DNA of 64,000 nt from Antedon mediterranea (Eukaryota; Echinodermata; Crinoidea; Comatulida; Antedonidae). The stretch covers positions 21,672,101-21,736,100 of the forward strand of contig NC_092677.1 of NCBI RefSeq assembly GCF_964355755.1, in the 5' to 3' direction. Below are positions 58,150-64,000 of the stretch, in pieces (the stretch's first letter is position 1; each line of letters starts with the position of its first letter). A program made the translations under genes and the position numbers. Below the pieces are notes generated by a model. It was not told where the DNA came from and made no database searches. It saw only the letters and a program-made list of their open reading frames with translations.

Positions 58150-60495
58150 TTGTTTCTGATTTTAAAAAAGGTTCACTTGTTTAGGCCTGACATTTACAAC
58201 CCTCAAAATATCTCACTTTCAAAAATAATATTTATTTTAAATAAAAAAAAAAAAAAATATCCGTAGAGGTTCGAACCCACTAGTGAGAGCACTCAAACTT
58301 GAGCATTACCCGTTACGCCACAAACCAGTAGATAACTGAAGATCTGATAATAGTCTATTTATATGAAATGAATGATCAATCAATGAAAAATAATGCCATG
58401 CAACTTTGTTTCTGATTTTAAAAAAGGTCCACTTGTTTAGGCCTGACATTTACAACCCTCAAAATATCTCACTTTCAAAAACAATATTTTTTTCAATAAA
58501 AAAAAAAAAAGAAAAAAAATATTCGTAGAGGTTCGAACCCACTACTGCGATAACTCAAACCTGAGCATTACCCGTTACGCCTCAAACCAGTAGATGACTG
58601 AAGAGCTGATAATACTCTATTTATATGAAATTAATAATAAATCAATGAAAAATAATGCCATGCAACTTTGTTTCTGATTTTAAAAAAGGTTCACTTGTTT
58701 AGGCCTGACATTTACAACCCTCAAAATATCTCACTTTCAAAAACAATATTTATTTTAAATTAAAAAAAAAAAGGAACAAGATATCCGTAGAGGTTCGAAC
58801 CCACTAGTGAGAGCAATCAAACTTGAGCATTACCCGTTACGCCACAAACCAGTAGATGACTGAAGAGCTGATAATACTCTATTTATATGAAATAAATAAT
58901 AAATCAATGAAAAATAATGCCATGCAACTTTGTTTCTGATTTTAAAAAAGGTCCACTTGTTTAGGCCTGATATTTACAACCCTCAAAATATCTCACTTTC
59001 AAAAACCATATTTATTTTCAATTTAAAAAAAAAAGAAAAAGAATATCCCTAGAGGTTCGAACCCACTACTGGGAGAACTCAAACCTGAGCACCACCGGTT
59101 ACGCCACAAACCAGTAGATGACTGAAGAGCTGATAACAGTCTATTTATATGAAATGAATGATCCATCAATGGAAAATGATGTTATGCAACTTTGTTTCTG
59201 ATTTTAAAAAAAGGTCCACTTGGTTAGGCTTGACATTTAAAACCCTCAAAATATCTCACTTTCAAAAACCATATTTATTTTCAATTTAAAAAAAAAGAAA
59301 AAAAATATCCCTTGAGGTTCGACCCACTACTCAGAGCACTCAAACCTGAGCATTACCCGTTACGCCACAAACCAGTAGATGACTGAAGAGCTGATAATAG
59401 TCTATTTATATGAAATAAATTATCAATCAATGAAAAATAATGCCATGCAACTTTGTTTCTGATTTTAAAAAAGATCCATTTGTTTAGGCCTGACATTTAC
59501 AACCCTAAAAAATATCTCATTTAAAAAAAAAAATATTTATTTTCAATAAGAAAAAAAAAGCAATATCCCTAGAGGTTGGTACCCGCTACTGAGAGCACTC
59601 AAACCTGGGTACTACCCGTTACGCCACAAACCAGTAGATAACTGAAGAGCTGATAATAGTCTATTTATATGAGATTAATGATCAATCAATGAAAAATAAT
59701 GCCATGCAACTTTGTTTCTGATTTTAAAAAAGGTCCACTTGTTTAGGCCTGACATTTACAACCCTCAAAATATCTCACTTTCAAAAACAATATTTTTTTC
59801 AATAAAAAAAAAAAAAAAAAAAAAAAAATATTCGTAGAGGTTCGAACCCACTACTGCGAGAACTCAAACCTGAGCATTACCCGTTACGCCTCAAACCAGT
59901 AGATGACTGAAGAGCTGATAATACTCTATTTATATGAAATTAATAATATATCAATGAAAAATAATGCCATGCAACTTTGTTTCTGATTTTAAAAAAGGTT
60001 CACTTGTTTAGGCCTGACATTTACAACCCTCAAAATATCTCACTTTCAAAAACAATATTTATTTTAAATAAAAAAAAAAAAAATATCCGTAGAGGTTCGA
60101 ACCCACTAGTGAGAGCACTCAAACTTGAGCATTACCCGTTACGCCACAAACCAGTAGATAACTGAAGATCTGATAATAGTCTATTTATATTAAATGAATG
60201 ATCAATCAATGAAAAATAATGCCATGCAACTTTGTTTCTGATTTTAAAAAAGGTCCACTTGTTTAGGCCTGACATTTACAACCCTCAAAATATCTCACTT
60301 TCAAAAACAATATTTATTTTCAATAAAAAAAAAAAAAAAAAAAAAAATATTCGTAGAGGTTCGAACCCACTACTGCGAGAACTCAAACCTGAGCATTACC
60401 CGTTACGCCTCAAACCAGTAGATGACTGAAGAGCTGATAATACTCTATTTATATGAAATTAATAATATATCAATGAAAAATAATGCCATGCAACT
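58150..60495. repeat. Nine-monomer higher-order unit, copy 1 (2346 bp)
   Basis: Order is B with gaagatctg (58150), C with ctgcgataactc, B with caagatatccg and gagcaatc, an I-like monomer with gcaccaccgg, J, K with ggttggtacccg, C, B with gaagatctg (59977) and C (60232). The next unit starts at 60496 and repeats these private markers. Confidence 0.87.
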
Positions 60496-62838
60496 TTGTT
60501 TCTGATTTTAAAAAAGGTTCACTTGTTTAGGCCTGACATTTACAACCCTCAAAATATCTCACTTTCAAAAACAATATTTATTTTAAATAAAAAAAAAAAA
60601 AATATCCGTAGAGGTTCGAACCCACTAGTGAGAGCACTCAAACTTGAGCATTACCCGTTACGCCACAAACCAGTAGATAACTGAAGATCTGATAATAGTC
60701 TATTTATATTAAATGAATGATCAATCAATGAAAAATAATGCCATGCAACTTTGTTTCTGATTTTAAAAAAGGTCCACTTGTTTAGGCCTGACATTTACAA
60801 CCCCCAAAATATCTCACTTTCAAAAAAAACATTTTTTTCAATAAAAAAAAAAAAGAAAAAAAATATTCGTAGAGGTTCGAACCCACTACTGCGATAACTC
60901 AAACCTGAGCATTACCCGTTACGCCTCAAACCAGTAGATGACTGAAGAGCTGATAATACTCTATTTATATGAAATTAATAATAAATCAATGAAAAATAAT
61001 GCCATGCAACTTTGTTTCTGATTTTAAAAAAGGTTCACTTGTTTAGGCCTGACATTTACAACCCTCAAAATATCTCACTTTCAAAAACAATATTTATTCT
61101 AAATAAAAAAAAAAAAGAAACAAGATATCCGTAGAGGTTCGAACCCACTAGTGAGAGCAATCAAACTTGAGCATTACCCGTTACGACACAAACCACTAGA
61201 TGACTGAAGAGCTGATAATACTCTATTTATATGAAATAAATAATAAATCAATGAAAAATAATGCCATGCAACTTTGTTTCTGATTTTAAAAAAGGTCCAC
61301 TTGTTTAGGCCTGATATTTACAACCCTAAAAATATCTCACTTTCAAAAACCATATTTATTTTCAATTTAAAAAAAAAAGAAAAAAAATATCCCTAGAGGT
61401 TCGAACCCACTACTGGGAGAACTCAAACCTGAGCACCACCGGTTACGCCACAAACCAGTAGATGACTGAAGAGCTGATAACAGTCTATTTATATGAAATG
61501 AATGATCCATCAATGTAAAATGATGTTATGCAACTTTGTTTCTGATTTTAAAAAAAGGTCCACTTGGTTAGGCTTGACATTTAAAACCCTCAAAATATCT
61601 CACTTTCAAAAACCATATTTATTTTCAATTTAAAAAAAAAGAAAAAAAATATCCCTTGAGGTTCGACCCACTACTCAGAGCACTCAAACCTGAGCATTAC
61701 CCGTTACGCCACAAACCAGTAGATGACTGAAGAGCTGATAATAGTCTATTTATATGAAATAAATTATCAATCAATGAAAAATAATGCCATGCAACTTTGT
61801 TTCTGATTTTAAAAAAGATCCATTTGTTTAGGCCTGACATTTACAACCCTAAAAAATATCTCATTTTCAAAAAAAATATTTATTTTCAATAAGAAAAAAA
61901 AAAGCAATATCCCTAGAGGTTGGTACCCGCTACTGAGAGCACTCAAACCTGGGTACTACCCGTTACGCCACAAACCAGTAGATAACTGAAGAGCTGATAA
62001 TAGTCTATTTATATGAAATTAATGATCAATCAATGAAAAATAATGCCATGCAACTTTGTTTCTGATTTTAAAAAAGGTCCACTTGTTTAGGCCTGACATT
62101 TACAACCCTCAAAATATCTCACTTTCAAAAACCATATTTTTTTCAATAAAAAAAAAAAAAAAAAAAAAAAAATATTCGTAGAGGTTCGAACCCACTACTG
62201 CGAGAACTCAAACCTGAGCATTACCCGTTACGCCTCAAACCAGTAGATGACTGAAGAGCTGATAATACTCTATTTATATGAAATTAATAATAAATCAATG
62301 AAAAATAATGCCATGCAACTTTGTTTCTGATTTTAAAAAAGGTTCACTTGTTTAGGCCTGACATTTACAACCCTCAAAATATCTCACTTTCAAAAACAAT
62401 ATTTATTTTAAATAAAAAAAAAAAAAAATATCCGTAGAGGTTCGAACCCACTAGTGAGAGCACTCAAACTTGAGCATTACCCGTTACGCCACAAACCAGT
62501 AGATAACTGAAGAGCTGATAATAGTCTATTTATATGAAATGAATGATCAATCAATGAAAAATAATGCCATGCAACTTTGTTTCTGATTTTAAAAAAGGTC
62601 CACTTGTTTAGGCCTGACATTTACAACCCTCAAAATATCTCACTTTCAAAAACAATATTTTTTTTCAATAAAAAAAAAAAAGAAAAAAAAAATTCGTAGA
62701 GGTTCGAACCCACTACTGCGAGAACTCTAACCTGAGCATTACCCGTTACGCCTCAAACCAGTAGATGACTGAAGAGCTGATAATACTCTATTTATATGAA
62801 ATTAATAATAAATCAATGAAAAATAATGCCATGCAACT
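60496..62838. repeat. Nine-monomer higher-order unit, copy 2 (2343 bp)
   Basis: This repeats copy 1 marker for marker (ctgcgataactc, caagatatccg, gcaccaccgg, ggttggtacccg). Small differences include tattaaatg after the first monomer and an A run of 25 at 62148-62172. Its last B lacks the gaagatctg change. Confidence 0.87.
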
Positions 62839-64000
62839 TTGTTTCTGATTTTAAAAAAGGTTCACTTGTTTAGGCCTGACATTTACAACCCTCAAAATAT
62901 CTCACTTTCAAAAACCATATTTATTTTCAATTTAAAAAAAAAGAAAAAAAATATCCCTTGAGGTTCGACCCACTACTCAGAGCACTCAAACCTGAGCATT
63001 ACCCGTTACGCCACAAACCAGTAGATGACTGAAGAGCTGATAATAGTCTATTTATATGAAATGAATGATCAATCAATGAAAAATAATGCCATGCAACTTT
63101 GTTTCTGATTTTAAAAAAGGTCCACTTGTTTCGGCCTGACATTTACAACCCTCAAAATATCTCACTTTCAAAAACAATATTTTTTTCAATAAAAAAAAAA
63201 AAGAAAACAAATATTCGTAGAGGTTCGAACCCACTACTGCGAGAACTCAAACCTGAGCATTACCCGTTACGCCTCAAAGCAGTAGATGACTGAAGAGCTG
63301 ATAATACTCTATTTATATGAAATTAATAACAAATCAATGAAAAATAATGCCATGCAACTTTGTTTCTGATTTTAAAAAAGGTTCACTTGTTTAGGCCTGA
63401 CATTTACAACCCTCAAAATATCTCACTTTAAAAAACAATATTTATTTTAAATAAGAAAAAAAAGAAACAAAATATCCGTAGAGGTTCGAACCCACTAGTG
63501 AGAGCACTCAAACTTGAGCATTACCCGTTACGCCACAAACCAGTAGATGACTGAAGAGCTGACAATACTCTATTTATATGAAATGAATGATCAATCAATG
63601 AAAAATAATGCCATGCAACTTTGTTTCTGATTTTAAAAAAGGTCCACTTGTTTAGGCCTGACATTTACAACCCTCAAAATATCTCACTTTCAAAAACAAT
63701 ATTTATTTTCAATAAAAAAAAAAAAAAAAAAAAAAATATTCGTAGAGGTTCGAACCCACTACTGCGAGAACTCAAACCTGAGCATTACCCGTTACGCCTC
63801 AAACCAGTAGATGACTGAAGAGCTGATAATACTCTATTTATATGAAATTAATAATAAATCAATGAAAAATAATGCAATGCAACTTTGTTTCTGATTTTAA
63901 AAAAGGTTCATTTGTTTAGGCCTGTCATTTACAACCCTCAAAATATCTCACCTTCAAAAAAAATATTTATTTTCAATAAAAAAAAAAAAGAAAAGAAATA
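62839..64000. repeat. Satellite block, right edge
   Basis: Monomers are a B/J hybrid (62839, cccttgagg), C (63099), B (about 63359), C (63621) and the beginning of a D monomer (about 63882). The window ends inside the D poly-A tract, so the array continues beyond it. Confidence 0.93.

Noticed and set aside
3113-63818. Many plus-strand reading frames of 60-65 codons, one per monomer, with similar protein sequence
   Set aside because: They begin at TTG (one at ATG, 48536), run through the poly-A tract as poly-lysine, and finish in different frames according to A-run length. Similarity comes from the DNA repeat, and there is no frame-preserving pattern.

Overview
This window is almost entirely one satellite DNA. 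An AT-rich tandem repeat with a monomer of about 261 bp fills 1-499, 2869-52974 and 54523-64000, roughly 230 head-to-tail copies. The array is interrupted twice, at 500-2868 and 52975-54522, by related 'islands' that each carry four tRNA-Val(AAC)-like sequences on the minus strand. I found no protein-coding gene. The tRNA-Val architecture (internal A and B boxes, T-run terminators, no encoded CCA), the satellite organisation and the foldback DNA in island 1 indicate a eukaryotic nuclear genome, most likely an animal. The clade cannot be fixed from the sequence.

The main observation concerns the monomer. Read on the minus strand it looks like a compact RNA polymerase III unit. There is a TATAAATA box 29-36 bp upstream of the inferred 5' end, and an A box (TGGCGTAACGGG) that forms a four-pair D stem with the following ATGC. 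A B box (GGTTCGAACC or GGTTCGATCC) follows at normal tRNA spacing, and then a long T run (the plus-strand poly-A tract) that would act as a terminator. The acceptor and anticodon stems are poor, so this is a tRNA-related or SINE-head-like element and not a working tRNA.

Monomers fall into recognisable subtypes, which I label A to L. A: B box lacks one base, ggttcgaccc. B: ccgtagagg(t/a)tcg with ctagtgag. C: attcgtagagg, ctactgcgagaac, gcctcaaacc. D: cctgtcattt, caccttcaaa, gagcactcaaacttgag. E: gaagttcg with gttcgccgcaaacc. F: gacagttgc, cccgtatagg, TATATATA. G: gattgaaaaaaatg, cagtatataac. H: H proper has ctactgaaagcac and gactgcgg; H' has ccaccaacc. I: gcactaccggtt, gataacagtc. J: ggttaggcttgac, cccttgagg. 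K: ggttggaacccgctac; K' has the K left half with a C-like right half. L: ttttggcctg, atatcagtagagg. Primes and slashes mark variants and hybrids.

Subtype order shows nested tandem duplication: a 2-mer (20191/20712), 4-mers (47521/48549 and 50097/51129), a 7-mer of 1827 bp (35253/37080), a 9-mer of about 2346 bp (58150/60496) and segmental copies several kb apart. A D-E-F-G-H(-I-J) cassette recurs through the array, sometimes shortened or fused.

The islands share direct repeats, tRNA-like sequences with adjoining T runs, and the same insertion phase in the satellite. Island 1 carries an extra insertion of about 825 bp with a long hairpin and 26-bp inverted repeats that island 2 lacks.
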